Positions 49,795 to 58,588 of a stretch of 64,000 bases of DNA are shown here, piece after piece. Made by a program: the position numbers and the translations under genes. The notes below the pieces were generated by a model that worked only from the letters and a program-made list of their open reading frames with translations, ran no database searches and was not told where the DNA came from. The stretch comes from Armatimonadota bacterium (lineage in GTDB: Bacteria > Armatimonadota > Fimbriimonadia > Fimbriimonadales > Fimbriimonadaceae). How positions within the stretch are numbered: position 1 is the first letter of the stretch; every line of letters starts with the position of its first letter. The DNA is taken from contig JBAXHT010000001.1 in the NCBI GenBank assembly GCA_037138755.1, forward strand, positions 1,149,805 through 1,213,804, written 5' to 3'.

Positions 49795-50505
49795 GTGCTT
49801 CTGGAACCTCAAACCGTCGACGATCTCAACCTGCTCGCCCGGTTCCTTGCCGCGCCAGAACCTCTCCCAGAAAGAGCTGATCTGATCGTCGTTTTGGGTT
49901 CTGCACTCCCTATCAATGCAACTTACGGGGCTCAACTGTTTCACCAAGGCGTCGCCCAACTTTTACTCATCTCCGGCGGAATCGGACACTCCACCCCTTC
50001 CCTCTGGGCGAACCTTGAAGAAGAAGGAATCGAAGGCGAAGACCGCGCCGAGGCCGACATTTTTCAAGACCTCCTGGTCAGCCGGTACCAGGTCCCTTCC
50101 GAGAAGATTTTGGTCGAGTCGGTCTCGACCAACTGTGGCTCCAACGCGATTCAGTCCAAGCGGTTGCTCGACCAAGTCGATCTCCATCCCCAATCTCTTG
50201 TCCTGATACAAGATCCCACAATGCAACTCCGCTCTAAGGCCTCCTTCCAAAAATCTTTCCCCGAAGCCGAGATATTCAACGCCCCACCCTTCGTCCCTGC
50301 GGTCACGCCGAGCGGACTTGAAAACGAAGGCTGGTCTTTCGACCGCTTCCTCGAACTCGTCCTAGGCGAAATCCCCCGTTTAGCGGCGTATGGCCCCAAA
50401 GGGCAAGGCTTCATTGCCGAAGTAGACGTCCCCGAAAATGTCCGAGCCACTTGGATCCGCCTCTCCAATAGCTTCCCCGAACATATCCGAGGTGTTGCTC
50501 AGTGA
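49795..50505 (+). CDS. YdcF family (DUF218) protein
   Basis: The 236-residue product has the DUF218 pattern: DLIVVLGSALPINATYGAQL near 30-50, LLLISGGIGH, EADIFQDLLV, VESVSTNCGSNAIQSKRLL and LVLIQDPTMQLRSKASFQK. Family members include YdcF and the SanA/ElyC envelope proteins; unlike ElyC it lacks an N-terminal membrane segment. The function of soluble YdcF proteins is not settled. The start is GTG. TatD follows 43 nt downstream. Confidence 0.85.
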   Translation: MLLEPQTVDDLNLLARFLAAPEPLPERADLIVVLGSALPINATYGAQLFHQGVAQLLLISGGIGHSTPSLWANLEEEGIEGEDRAEADIFQDLLVSRYQVPSEKILVESVSTNCGSNAIQSKRLLDQVDLHPQSLVLIQDPTMQLRSKASFQKSFPEAEIFNAPPFVPAVTPSGLENEGWSFDRFLELVLGEIPRLAAYGPKGQGFIAEVDVPENVRATWIRLSNSFPEHIRGVAQ

Positions 50506-50548
50506 AAAGCGACAAACGACCCACGAATCACGAAAAGCGAACCACCAA

Positions 50549-51316
50549 ATGCTAATCGACACCCACTGCCACATCCACAATCCCGAGAGCTTCGATGACC
50601 CCGACGCGGAAGTCCTTGCGGCCAAAGAAGCCGGAGTCGAGCGGATCATCGTCGTGGGAACCGAGCCCGCTGACTGGACACAAGCCATCGCCTTTGCCGA
50701 AAAACACGCGGAAGTCTTCGCGATCTGTGGTTGGCACCCCAACTACACGGCCACGTACGATCCCATCGATATGCCCCTTCTGGTCAAAGCCCTCAAGCAC
50801 CCCAAAGTGCTTGCTCTCGGCGAAATCGGTCTGGACTACCACTGGGACTACGCCCCTGTCTCCATCCAGCACAAAGCCCTCCGGGACCAGCTCAAACTCG
50901 CCGAGGAAATGAACAAGCCAGTGGTGTTCCACGCCCGCGAGGCATACTCCGACCTTCTCGACGTCCTCGAAAAACTCCCCCGCCGCCCCTATCTCTTCCA
51001 CTGCTTCGCGGGAACGAAGGAGGACGCAAGACGTGCCCTTCGACTTGGAGCCTGGTTCGGTTGCGACGGCCCGATCACCTACAAAAAGGCCGACGAACTT
51101 CGCGAGGTCTTCAAATTCATTCCACCCCACAAGATCGTGCTGGAAACCGACGCTCCGTACATGGCACCCGTGCCTCATCGCGGGAAAACAAACCGAAGTG
51201 CCTACATCCCGATCCTCAACAAGACCCTGGCCGAGCTCCACGACATGACCCAGGAGGAGATGGCGGCTCAAACGACCCAGAATGCCCTCGACTTCTTTGG
51301 GTCTACTCTGGCTTGA
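50549..51316 (+). CDS. tatD: TatD family metal-dependent hydrolase
   Basis: From the ATG at 50549 the product is 255 residues, the usual length. Ligand motifs are DTHCHIHN (residues 3-10), LALGEIGLDYHWD, VVFHAREAY, LFHCFAG and VLETDAPYMAP. TatD proteins are 3'-5' exonucleases/deoxyribonucleases of the amidohydrolase superfamily. Earlier in-frame starts (50438) overlap the YdcF gene and add no conserved sequence. It overlaps the convergent small gene by 14 nt. Confidence 0.93.
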   Translation: MLIDTHCHIHNPESFDDPDAEVLAAKEAGVERIIVVGTEPADWTQAIAFAEKHAEVFAICGWHPNYTATYDPIDMPLLVKALKHPKVLALGEIGLDYHWDYAPVSIQHKALRDQLKLAEEMNKPVVFHAREAYSDLLDVLEKLPRRPYLFHCFAGTKEDARRALRLGAWFGCDGPITYKKADELREVFKFIPPHKIVLETDAPYMAPVPHRGKTNRSAYIPILNKTLAELHDMTQEEMAAQTTQNALDFFGSTLA

Positions 51317-51506
51317 TTCCGCGAATATCTCGAAACTTCTTACCGTTCTCCGAGAGATTTCCTTCTACAGAGGTCTTCTTCTCTGCTGGCTTACCAATAT
51401 TCGGCCCGATCAGGACGTATCCTATGAGGGCGGCGCAAAGAGGCACTACTAGCCACTTGACAGTCCCGATAACCGCTTTTCCGAGAGGAGTGAGTACAAC
51501 CGCCAC
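51303..51506 (-). CDS. small single-TM protein
   Basis: The 67-residue product has a GTG start, one membrane segment (AVIGTVKWLVVPLCAALIGYV) and a charged C-terminal tail (~40-67). It is divergent from the DUF5107 gene across only 24 nt and overlaps the end of tatD by 14 nt. A TAAACT hexamer lies 8 nt before the start. No homologue was recognised, so it is a candidate small protein. Confidence 0.5.
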   Translation of the reverse strand: MAVVLTPLGKAVIGTVKWLVVPLCAALIGYVLIGPNIGKPAEKKTSVEGNLSENGKKFRDIRGIKPE

Positions 51507-51530
51507 TACCTATCAGTTTAACCGAAAACC

Positions 51531-53288
51531 ATGCCAGTCCAAGTCTACGAAGATTCCCTTGAGTTACTTATCGACGTGCTAACAGAGGACGGGTTCACGA
51601 ATGCTTCCTGGCCCCTGCCGCAACTCAAATCCCACGAGCCAAAGGTGGCTCGAGTTGTTCGAACCGTCATCCTTGAAAACGAGTATCTAAAGTTGACGAT
51701 CGTGCCCGAACTAGGCGGGCGACTCTGGGAGGTTTCCGACAAGCGAAGCATCGGTTCTGCCTTCGGGGGCGGAACTGAGGTGTTCCTTAATAACTCAGCC
51801 TCGGCCGGGGTCGAGTATCGTCGAGGACTTCTTGTCTCCTCTGGAGTTGCACATCACTCCAGATCGCTCGCACGGGCCGACTTTCTTGTCGACAATCCCG
51901 ATGCAGAGGACTCCAGTCCTTCCGTAATCATCACTCAACCGGGATCATCCTCAATCAAGACTCGTTATAGCCTCTCTCCCGGCGATGCTCGCGTGCGAGT
52001 AGAGGTCACCGTTCACAACCGCACCCGAGAATCTATTCCCTACGAATCAAACACGGTCTGGATTGAAAATGAGCACTATAACGTCGTCTACAACCCCGAC
52101 TCAATCTTCGCGGGAACGTTCTGCCTGAACTTCGAACCCGGCACTTTCGAGAAGCCCAATGCTGGAGTTTGGAAAGAAGATTTACAATTGTGGCGCCGTG
52201 TCCCAGGAGCAACGCTTGGCCCAGGCCAAGCCGACTCCTACAGCTTCTATCTCACTCCGGTGAAAGGTATCAACACCGTTAGCAGTTGTAATGAATTTGG
52301 CGTCGGTCACCTGCATGTTCCGGCGAAGCCAGTCGACGAGAATTCAAAAGAACCTCCCAATCGCCCCGCGTTCTTCTTCCGAGCATCCAGAATCATCCTC
52401 GGCGCAAAGCTCCTCATCCAGAACGACTCCGGAGCAACCTTCGAGATGCCCGTCGATCTCTACCCAGAGAAGGTCCACTATAGTGATCTGACAAGCATTC
52501 CTTGGAAAGTCGTCGCCGCGGAGTTAAGGGATTCGAACGGGGCTACTATTGCCAGTGTGCTTCCGCCGAAGGAGTTCTTCGAGCCCGAATACGAGCCGTT
52601 CCCCACCCCGCAGCTAACACTTTTAAGGGTCAAACAACTTTCCGACGCCCAACTCCTCAACCTCACCTCCGACTTCACCCTCCGAGTCCCCGCCTATCTC
52701 GAACTCGCCGCCCGCGCCACCGAGCGCGGCGATTACCAGCGCGCCGACACCTGCTACGAGCATGCCCTGCTCTTCAACGGCGACGACCCACTCGCCTGGT
52801 GGGCAAAGTCCGTCAATCGACGAATCGGAAACCTCGACGACGAAAACGCCGAGCGCACCGAGCTGCTCAACGCCCACTACCTCTCCCCGCTCGAACCTTG
52901 CCTCCGCGCTGAGGCGTTTCTTGCCCAGCCCCGCAACCACGGAAAAGACCCCTCACCACTCCTTGCCAGCTTCAACGACGTCCCCGAAAACTTCGTCGAA
53001 GTCGCCTGCCAGCTCATCCAAGCCCGCTTCTTCGAAGAAGCCGCCTACTTCATCGACGAAGCTCTCCGCCACCAAAACCTCGGCATGCTCCACTACCTCC
53101 ACGCACACCTCCTAAGCCGAAAAGGCGGAATGGAAATGGAAGTCGCCAGCCGAGTCCAAATGGGAACCAAAGCCAAATTCCCACCCATGCCCTACCGCGA
53201 CCTAGAACGCGAAATCCTCTCGAAGCTGGCCGAAACCCACAAACTTCCTGAGCCCATCATGGACTGGCTTAGCGACAAACTTCCTTGA
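51531..53288 (+). CDS. DUF5107 domain protein with TPR-like C terminus
   Basis: The 585-residue product has the DUF5107 pattern near its start (VILENEYLKLTIVPELGGRL, residues ~45-64), a galactose-mutarotase-like beta-sandwich that occurs with carbohydrate-active modules. The C-terminal ~200 residues are TPR-like helical repeats (YQRADTCYEHALLFNGDDPL). It probably handles a sugar. There is no signal peptide. The promoter region is shared with the divergent small membrane protein. Confidence 0.8.
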   Translation: MPVQVYEDSLELLIDVLTEDGFTNASWPLPQLKSHEPKVARVVRTVILENEYLKLTIVPELGGRLWEVSDKRSIGSAFGGGTEVFLNNSASAGVEYRRGLLVSSGVAHHSRSLARADFLVDNPDAEDSSPSVIITQPGSSSIKTRYSLSPGDARVRVEVTVHNRTRESIPYESNTVWIENEHYNVVYNPDSIFAGTFCLNFEPGTFEKPNAGVWKEDLQLWRRVPGATLGPGQADSYSFYLTPVKGINTVSSCNEFGVGHLHVPAKPVDENSKEPPNRPAFFFRASRIILGAKLLIQNDSGATFEMPVDLYPEKVHYSDLTSIPWKVVAAELRDSNGATIASVLPPKEFFEPEYEPFPTPQLTLLRVKQLSDAQLLNLTSDFTLRVPAYLELAARATERGDYQRADTCYEHALLFNGDDPLAWWAKSVNRRIGNLDDENAERTELLNAHYLSPLEPCLRAEAFLAQPRNHGKDPSPLLASFNDVPENFVEVACQLIQARFFEEAAYFIDEALRHQNLGMLHYLHAHLLSRKGGMEMEVASRVQMGTKAKFPPMPYRDLEREILSKLAETHKLPEPIMDWLSDKLP

Positions 53289-53291
53289 GCA

Positions 53292-53315
53292 AAACTCCCC
53301 TGAATTAGGGAGTTT
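53292..53315 (+). terminator. hairpin after the DUF5107 gene
   Basis: AAACTCCC / GGGAGTTT is a perfect 8-bp stem with an 8-nt loop, directly after the stop codon. It could serve as a terminator in both directions; on the plus strand the T tract is only TTT. Confidence 0.5.
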
Positions 53316-53325
53316 GAAAACACAA

Positions 53326-53344
53326 ACCCCCGCTCGTCGGGGGT
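53326..53344 (-). terminator. hairpin downstream of the prepilin-like gene
   Basis: ACCCCCG / CGGGGGT is a perfect 7-bp stem with a 5-nt loop. It lies ~90 nt beyond the stop of the minus-strand prepilin-like gene and may close that transcript. A GTTTG stretch follows on the minus strand. Confidence 0.4.
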
Positions 53345-53434
53345 CGGTGAGCAAAGGCGAACCGGGGGCAGTGGTAATTGTTGAAGCCTTTGGCATCTGC
53401 AGACGGGCTGACGGCTTTAGCCTAAAGACTATCC

Positions 53435-54196
53435 TCAGTCACAACGCCAGTACCAAGTGTCGTCATAGGCCGCCCCAGTCCCGGTCGCTTCACCCGATCG
53501 GTGCCCTGCCGGATCGACGATCGTGTTGTCAAACTGCCCCGCAGAAGTCACCGACTTGGCGTGTCCATCCGCAAAAATCACCGAACCCCCGATAGAAGAC
53601 CATTTAGCGAAGTAACCGCAGTCGTACCCATACCGAGTACAAGACGGATCATTCTTCGCCTCAAAGAACGGCATCATCTCAACCCGAATCGTCCGAGTCC
53701 CCGCCGGGTCAACGAACGAAGTCTCGGAAACCGACCAGTTCTCGGTTCGCACCGTGTCGTTCTGCATGCTAAAGCCCGCGACCTTGCTAAAGGCGCAACC
53801 GCCAAAGCGGTACGACGAGCCGTACGCGGCCCAGTAGGTTGGCGAAGGCCGTCCAGCTAGGCCGGGGTCAGACGCCAAATACGGTCCACCGTTATCAAGC
53901 GGAGATTTGAAGACATCGCGATTCTTGCAGTAGGGAAGGAGTAGCAGCTCTGTACCAAAGTGCCCGTCCACCCAAGGCGCCGGAGTCGTGTTATACGCAT
54001 GAAAAATCGGCATGACATCGTCCGCATCCCCCGAATACATCTTCTGCGCCAAGCCAATCTGCCGTGCATTGGAAAGGCAAGCCGTCCTCTTTGCCGCCTC
54101 CTTGGCTTGAGCAAAAACTGGGAATAGAATCGCGGCAAGAATCGCGATAATCGCAATAACGACAAGGAGTTCGATGAGCGTGAATGCCTTCTTCAT
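53435..54196 (-). CDS. prepilin-type N-terminal methylation domain protein (H-X9-DG-like)
   Basis: The 253-residue product begins with a class III prepilin leader and hydrophobic helix ([19 protein letters not shown]), with Glu at position 5 of the mature protein, then [20 protein letters not shown], a stretch typical of Armatimonadota. The rest is a secreted domain with several Cys and the near-C-terminal [15 protein letters not shown] motif of H-X9-DG proteins. It is presumably processed by a prepilin peptidase and exported by a type II/IV-like system. GGGAG lies 6 nt before the ATG, and a TPP riboswitch precedes it on the same strand. Confidence 0.88.
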   Translation of the reverse strand: MKKAFTLIELLVVIAIIAILAAILFPVFAQAKEAAKRTACLSNARQIGLAQKMYSGDADDVMPIFHAYNTTPAPWVDGHFGTELLLLPYCKNRDVFKSPLDNGGPYLASDPGLAGRPSPTYWAAYGSSYRFGGCAFSKVAGFSMQNDTVRTENWSVSETSFVDPAGTRTIRVEMMPFFEAKNDPSCTRYGYDCGYFAKWSSIGGSVIFADGHAKSVTSAGQFDNTIVDPAGHRSGEATGTGAAYDDTWYWRCD

Positions 54197-54210
54197 GTTG
54201 TTCTCCCAAA

Positions 54211-54234
54211 CTGCCGCAGGTGGTTTCGCGGCAG
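54211..54234 (-). promoter_or_regulatory. hairpin in the putative expression platform
   Basis: CTGCCGC / GCGGCAG is a perfect 7-bp stem with a 10-nt loop, between the riboswitch and the Shine-Dalgarno of the prepilin-like gene. It is followed by only TTT, so it could be a weak terminator or a translation control element. Confidence 0.45.
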
Positions 54235-54265
54235 ATTTCGGAAGCCTAAAGAGGCATCCAAATCA

Positions 54266-54359
54266 GCTCACGCATCCCTCCGCTGGTGTTAACCAGATCA
54301 GGTTCAAAGGGTCTGTGGAAACCTCCACACTCTCAGCCACTCAGGCTCCCCTTGCGAGC
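54266..54359 (-). promoter_or_regulatory. TPP (THI element) riboswitch
   Basis: On the minus strand the region carries the conserved THI-element blocks in order: GGGGAGCCTGAGTGGCTGAG, ACCCTTTGAACCTGATCTGG, TTAACACCAGCGGAGGGA, and a closing P1 arm ATGCGTGAGC that pairs with the 5' GCTCGCA. The CTGAGA and CCTGATCTGG boxes are the pyrimidine- and pyrophosphate-sensing cores. The element reads into the prepilin-like gene 70 nt downstream, not into a thiamine gene. Confidence 0.92.
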
Positions 54360-54374
54360 AATTTGTTACACTGG

Positions 54375-54380
54375 ATTCTA
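54375..54380 (-). promoter_or_regulatory. possible -10 element for the riboswitch transcript
   Basis: TAGAAT on the minus strand, 15 nt before the start of the TPP element. A -35 match is weak. Confidence 0.35.
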
Positions 54381-54460
54381 CTCGAACTGAGCAAGTGTCG
54401 TTAGCCGAAGTGATTTCAATAAGCCGTTAAAGAAACACTGCTATTGGCAATGTGGCATAG

Positions 54461-54466
54461 TACAAT
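54461..54466 (+). promoter_or_regulatory. -10 element of the second propeller lipoprotein gene
   Basis: TACAAT, 6 nt before the ATG at 54473, as at the paralogue at 2398. No Shine-Dalgarno is present. Confidence 0.5.
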
Positions 54467-54472
54467 AGCCCG

Positions 54473-56152
54473 ATGAGAACCAAGACTAACTTCTGTGCCC
54501 TCGCCATACTGATTTACGCCCTACAAGGTTGTGGTGGATCTTCCGGAAGTGAGGCAGTTGGTCCATCAGTGCTGCCAAAGGTCACCATCAATTGGCCGGA
54601 TACTACGAGGCAGTTTGAGGCTTCCAAGTTTGCGATGTCGGCTCGAATTGGCGTCTCCCCGGCGAGTAGTCTGGGTGCTGTTGCGAGCTGGACAGTCGAT
54701 CGGCCGAGCTCGACGGCGCAAGCGATGAGAACTTACGCGGGCACTGACATCAAAGTTTCTGGCCCCGTGACGATTTCAGTGGGCTTCTACACCGGCACCG
54801 GCGCAACCGGTTCACTTGTGTCCTCGGCCGTAATCTCGGGCAGAGTCGCTTTGGATGGTTCACTCTCCGATTCCGAGGGGAACCCGATTGGCAGTATTGC
54901 CTCACAAGGAAAATTGCGAGGCATTATCGCAAGTGCTTCGAGCAGTCAGTTCGCATCGCTGGAAACGACGGTCAATAGCACAGCGCAAATATTGGTGACC
55001 GGACTAGGAGAGGCAAACTCGTTCATCGCACTCAACCAAGAGCAACTCGCGCCAAGGCTTAGTTCGCGAGTCGTCTTGGGGTCCGACATCTTTTCCGTGA
55101 ATGGTGCGACGATACAAGGTCTCTCAGAAGGTTCCGGACTCGTGAGCGTTGCGCTGGATGGATTGGCTACCGATGCACAAGTTAAAGTCTCACCCCGTAT
55201 TGCAACTGTACGAGCGTTAGACGTAAAAGCAAGCGCGATAGCGTTTGACGGTACAAGAAACACCTTCTGGGCCGCGTTCGGGCCGACGGGGACAAATGCG
55301 AATCGCTTTGCGAGTGTCAACCCAACGACGGGCGTGGTGAGCTCGGGAGTTTCCTTGGGCAGCGAAGCGAATCTCGTATCGGTAAGCTCCGACGGGACCG
55401 CTGCTTACGTTGGACTACCTTCGACAAGCAGCATTCGAAAGATTTCGCTAGCAAGTGGGACAATCGGTCCCGCCGTGAGCGTCGGACTCGAAGGACCGGG
55501 AGCACCATCTTCGATCGCGATCAATCCCAATAACTCTGACGAAGTAGCGGTGACGGTCCAGGGTTCAGTGTCCTCTGGGAATTGGGGTCCGGTCATCGTT
55601 CGCTCCGGAGTCGCCCTGCCGGACTATCTGCGAGGATCGTATAGCGAAATGAGTCGAGTGATCTATCTGGACGATTTCACGTTGGTTGGAGCCAGCGGGC
55701 AAACGACCCAGTTTCCCACTGCACGTGCCAGCGTAACGCCAACGGGCTGCAACCTGTTGGCGAGTGAGTCCGACGTCCTTTCGACCTTCGGGTTGACGGG
55801 ATTGGTTCTCAAGAACGGACAAGTCTTCACCTCGGGCGGTACTGTATTCGATCCTGTGACGTTACGGAGAGTCGATGAGTTAAGGCACCCAGAAGATTCG
55901 AATGCTAATCTACGAACGACATTCGTCGTAGGGGATGCTTCGAGTTCAACGGTCTGGATGTTGGTTGCCGCCTCTGGTGGGAGCACCTATTTGCTCCGTT
56001 CAGTTGACTCGACAAGCCGGAGTTTTACCGGCGCAGTGACTGTTCAAAATATCCTGGGTACCGTCAAAGGACTGTATCGAGTTGGACCCACTGGCATCGC
56101 AATCCATACGGACCAATCGATCTACGTAATCGACAACGCCCCAGGATTCTGA
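54473..56152 (+). CDS. beta-propeller lipoprotein, paralogue of 2398-4074
   Basis: The 559-residue product has a lipoprotein signal with Cys 20 in the lipobox LQGC and the spacer GGSSGS. It is collinear with the 2398 gene over its whole length: LPKVTINWPDTTRQFEASKF vs LPKATIDWPDISRGFQASKF, an Ig-like N-terminal half, and propeller blades such as SSDGTAAYVGLPSTSSIRKI. Both start with a -10 hexamer 6 nt upstream and no RBS. The two copies lie 52 kb apart and have different neighbours. Function unknown; surface display is likely. Confidence 0.85.
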   Translation: MRTKTNFCALAILIYALQGCGGSSGSEAVGPSVLPKVTINWPDTTRQFEASKFAMSARIGVSPASSLGAVASWTVDRPSSTAQAMRTYAGTDIKVSGPVTISVGFYTGTGATGSLVSSAVISGRVALDGSLSDSEGNPIGSIASQGKLRGIIASASSSQFASLETTVNSTAQILVTGLGEANSFIALNQEQLAPRLSSRVVLGSDIFSVNGATIQGLSEGSGLVSVALDGLATDAQVKVSPRIATVRALDVKASAIAFDGTRNTFWAAFGPTGTNANRFASVNPTTGVVSSGVSLGSEANLVSVSSDGTAAYVGLPSTSSIRKISLASGTIGPAVSVGLEGPGAPSSIAINPNNSDEVAVTVQGSVSSGNWGPVIVRSGVALPDYLRGSYSEMSRVIYLDDFTLVGASGQTTQFPTARASVTPTGCNLLASESDVLSTFGLTGLVLKNGQVFTSGGTVFDPVTLRRVDELRHPEDSNANLRTTFVVGDASSSTVWMLVAASGGSTYLLRSVDSTSRSFTGAVTVQNILGTVKGLYRVGPTGIAIHTDQSIYVIDNAPGF

Positions 56153-56200
56153 TCCACGAGCCAGTTACGTGGGCGGGGTAAGAAGAAGTAGCTTGGGTGG

Positions 56201-56256
56201 CACTGGTAAGCCCGTCAAGAGATGGTATGAAGATTCTAAGGATTTGCTTACCAGTG
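56201..56256. repeat. 11-bp inverted repeat
   Basis: CACTGGTAAGC at 56201-56211 and GCTTACCAGTG at 56246-56256 are perfectly complementary, separated by 34 nt. It is the first of three palindromes in the 385-nt gap between convergent genes. Confidence 0.55.
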
Positions 56257-56277
56257 AACCAATTTGGAGATATGTGT

Positions 56278-56400
56278 ACCTACGAATCATGCAAGAGGCT
56301 GACAGGTCAGGAGAATGCGATTCGTAGCATCCACTTTAACCCAGTTCGCAACGGACTTTTTTCAGCCCCGCAGCCCCGCGCGGCTCCCGCCAAGACACTG
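56278..56400 (+). pseudogene. possible remnant of a REP-associated Y1 transposase
   Basis: The open frame here contains IRSIHFNPVRNGLFSAP, which resembles the conserved IHxNPVRAGLV block of TnpA_REP (RAYT/Y1) transposases. Nothing of the HUH catalytic part remains and the frame runs into unrelated sequence, so this would be a short relic. The motif is only ~15 residues, so chance similarity is possible. Confidence 0.35.
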
Positions 56401-56420
56401 TCACCGCGCGGCCTAAACGG

Positions 56421-56445
56421 TTCGCTGGAAAAATTCCCCAGCGAA
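56421..56445. repeat. 8-bp inverted repeat
   Basis: TTCGCTGG / CCAGCGAA, perfect, with a 9-nt AT-rich centre. It is the second palindrome of the gap at 56153-56537. Confidence 0.45.
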
Positions 56446-56489
56446 TTGACACACGAAATCCAGTTTTGGGGCTGATTTGTACCTAGAAA

Positions 56490-56529
56490 TGACACATCTT
56501 TTGGCGGACGTCTCCCCAAAGATGTGTCA
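56490..56529 (-). terminator. long inverted repeat after the glutaminase-like gene
   Basis: TGACACATCTTT / AAAGATGTGTCA is a perfect 12-bp stem, extended by GG/CC across one mismatch. It lies 8 nt beyond the stop of the minus-strand gene and probably ends that transcript, although the T tract is weak. Confidence 0.5.
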
Positions 56530-56537
56530 CAAACCGT

Positions 56538-58529
56538 TCACCGTAGCTTTCCGCTGTCCCGGAGCAGCTTGGCAAACACACCGCCAATCACCGTCCGCGA
56601 GTTCATGCCCATCTCCTGGCCCTTCTTCGTATCGTACCAATCCGTGAATGGCACACGCGAAGTGGTCTGACCGAGCCACTTCGCCACTGGAGCGATCAAT
56701 GCGTTGAATTGGTCGTTCGAACCCATCGAAGCAGCCCAAACGAGCCAGTCGGTTTTTGTGTAGTCGCGCCGAGAATCCAGTGGCACTCCGAACACATTTT
56801 GGACCTTGATGTAATAGTTCAACTCCGTATCCACCACCGAGCGAGGGAAGAGTTTGAATCCGAAAAGATCGTCCCAAAGGAGGTTGTACTTGAGGCTCCA
56901 GGTTCCCGCCTTGTCGAAGACGAGTCGGTAGTGATCGCCGTCTGCCGCCTGCTTGACCCACTCCTTCGCCCACTTCTCGGCGAGGGCCCTTCGAGTCTTG
57001 TTGCCGGTCATCTCAGCATGAGCTCGCAAAGCGACGATCGCCTTGATCGACAAGTTCGTGTTGTGCGCCAGGTGCCCGGCGAAGTCGTCGGTGCAAAGCT
57101 GAAGCTCGGGGTCAAAGCCTTTGGTCTCTAAGTAAGTCGCCCACTTTTCGAGAACCGCCGCATAAGGCTTGAAAAACTCGCGGTCCCCGCTCGCCCGCTC
57201 GTAGGCGAGAGCCAGAATCAGCATATTCGCCGACTCCTCAACCGGCATCTGGTTCTCCTCTGTCCGCTCGCCGCCACCATACACCTGGCCGTTCGCCTTC
57301 GGATACGTGCCCAAGTCATGCGGCGCAAACGGGAACTTCCAGCGGCTCGACTTCGAGTAGTCCATTAAAGGCAGCATCTGAGCCTTTAGCATCGCCGGGT
57401 TGAAGTAAAGATAGAACGGCGCCGCCGGGAACAGCACGTCAACGGTGCCGATGCACCCATTCGAAGTGTTCTCCTTGCTAAACATCAAGGTGTCGCCATT
57501 GATGTCCTCGGCAACTCCATGGCCCGCAATGGTCTGCCGGTACGCAAGGGTTCCAATTGTCTGATACTCGGCTGAGACCTTGCCAAGATCGTTCCAAAGC
57601 TTGGTGTCGAAAGCCTCGGCTTGACTCTCATAGGAAGCCTGATTCGCATCAGCTTCCTTCAAAAGCTGAGCAACCCCTTTCTCAGCGCGGTTCCAATGGG
57701 GTCGAAGCGGACGTCGGAAGTATTCCAGCCCGAGGTCTTCGTCATAGGTCACCATCAAGGTCTTCTTCGCCGGCTGCGAGCCTGCCGACAAAGAAGCTTG
57801 GAAACCAATAACCGGCCAATCATCATTTGCCGACCGAGGGAAGCGAATATCATCCGCCTCAGGCGGCTTGCCATCCGTGAAAGACTGTCGAGCCTCATCG
57901 TGCGGAAGAATCAAACTGTTCCAGCCCTCGCTCTGTCGCCCCGTGACCCAAAGGGCTCCCCAGTCGATCGTGACCCGGTCCCCGACCCGGTTCAAAGGCG
58001 AAGTTCCAGTCGCCCGCATCGAAAGGGCTTCGAGCGCCGGAAGCCGGTGGCGTGAAGCCGTCACCTGCTGGCCTGTGTTCGAAACAGACCACTCGCCAGA
58101 GAAATCGACGTGAACCTTGACGTCGTGATCGCGTCCATCGACCGATTTACTCAGGAACGAAACGTAGCTGACCGGCCGAGTCATGATGTCCAGATCGTGG
58201 GCAAGAAGTGGCGAGAAGAAGTGAACTTGGAGCGCGACGCCATCTTTCTCGAACTCGAAAACGGTTTTGGTTGCCGTGATCGTCCGAGTTGTCTGAGGCA
58301 GGTTCTCCGCCTGAACCTGTGGGTTGCCGCAGAATTTGTAGGTCTTCCCGTCGATGCGAACCAGACCCGCCATGGCTTGAATCGCCTGCGTCCAGTGGCG
58401 AGGCCATTGATCGGTAAGCTTGTCGCCCATCAGCCAAGCGCTGAAGTAAGGGGTGTGGGTGAAGAGCGGAGTCGCTGGAACTCGGCTCGTGATCCCGTTC
58501 ATTGAGGCGGCGGCAATCCATTCGATCAT
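56538..58529 (-). CDS. glutaminase-like protein (DUF4965/DUF5127 family)
   Basis: The 663-residue product matches the fungal/bacterial GtaA-like layout: an N-terminal beta-sandwich (TPLFTHTPYFSAWLMGDKLT, residues 20-39), DUF5127, and an (alpha/alpha)6 barrel-like C-terminal half with VDVLFPAAPFYLYFNPAMLK, PFAPHDLGTYPKANGQVYGG and LCTDDFAGHLAHNTNLSIKA. No signal peptide is evident at the chosen ATG. The activity is uncertain, because many relatives are uncharacterised and a glycosidase role is also possible. The DUF4230 gene lies upstream on the same strand. Confidence 0.82.
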   Translation of the reverse strand: MIEWIAAASMNGITSRVPATPLFTHTPYFSAWLMGDKLTDQWPRHWTQAIQAMAGLVRIDGKTYKFCGNPQVQAENLPQTTRTITATKTVFEFEKDGVALQVHFFSPLLAHDLDIMTRPVSYVSFLSKSVDGRDHDVKVHVDFSGEWSVSNTGQQVTASRHRLPALEALSMRATGTSPLNRVGDRVTIDWGALWVTGRQSEGWNSLILPHDEARQSFTDGKPPEADDIRFPRSANDDWPVIGFQASLSAGSQPAKKTLMVTYDEDLGLEYFRRPLRPHWNRAEKGVAQLLKEADANQASYESQAEAFDTKLWNDLGKVSAEYQTIGTLAYRQTIAGHGVAEDINGDTLMFSKENTSNGCIGTVDVLFPAAPFYLYFNPAMLKAQMLPLMDYSKSSRWKFPFAPHDLGTYPKANGQVYGGGERTEENQMPVEESANMLILALAYERASGDREFFKPYAAVLEKWATYLETKGFDPELQLCTDDFAGHLAHNTNLSIKAIVALRAHAEMTGNKTRRALAEKWAKEWVKQAADGDHYRLVFDKAGTWSLKYNLLWDDLFGFKLFPRSVVDTELNYYIKVQNVFGVPLDSRRDYTKTDWLVWAASMGSNDQFNALIAPVAKWLGQTTSRVPFTDWYDTKKGQEMGMNSRTVIGGVFAKLLRDSGKLR

Positions 58530-58588
58530 GGTTGCCGAGAGCTTATCTGGGTCCTTGACTCAAGTCAACACTAGATTTGGTACGGCAA

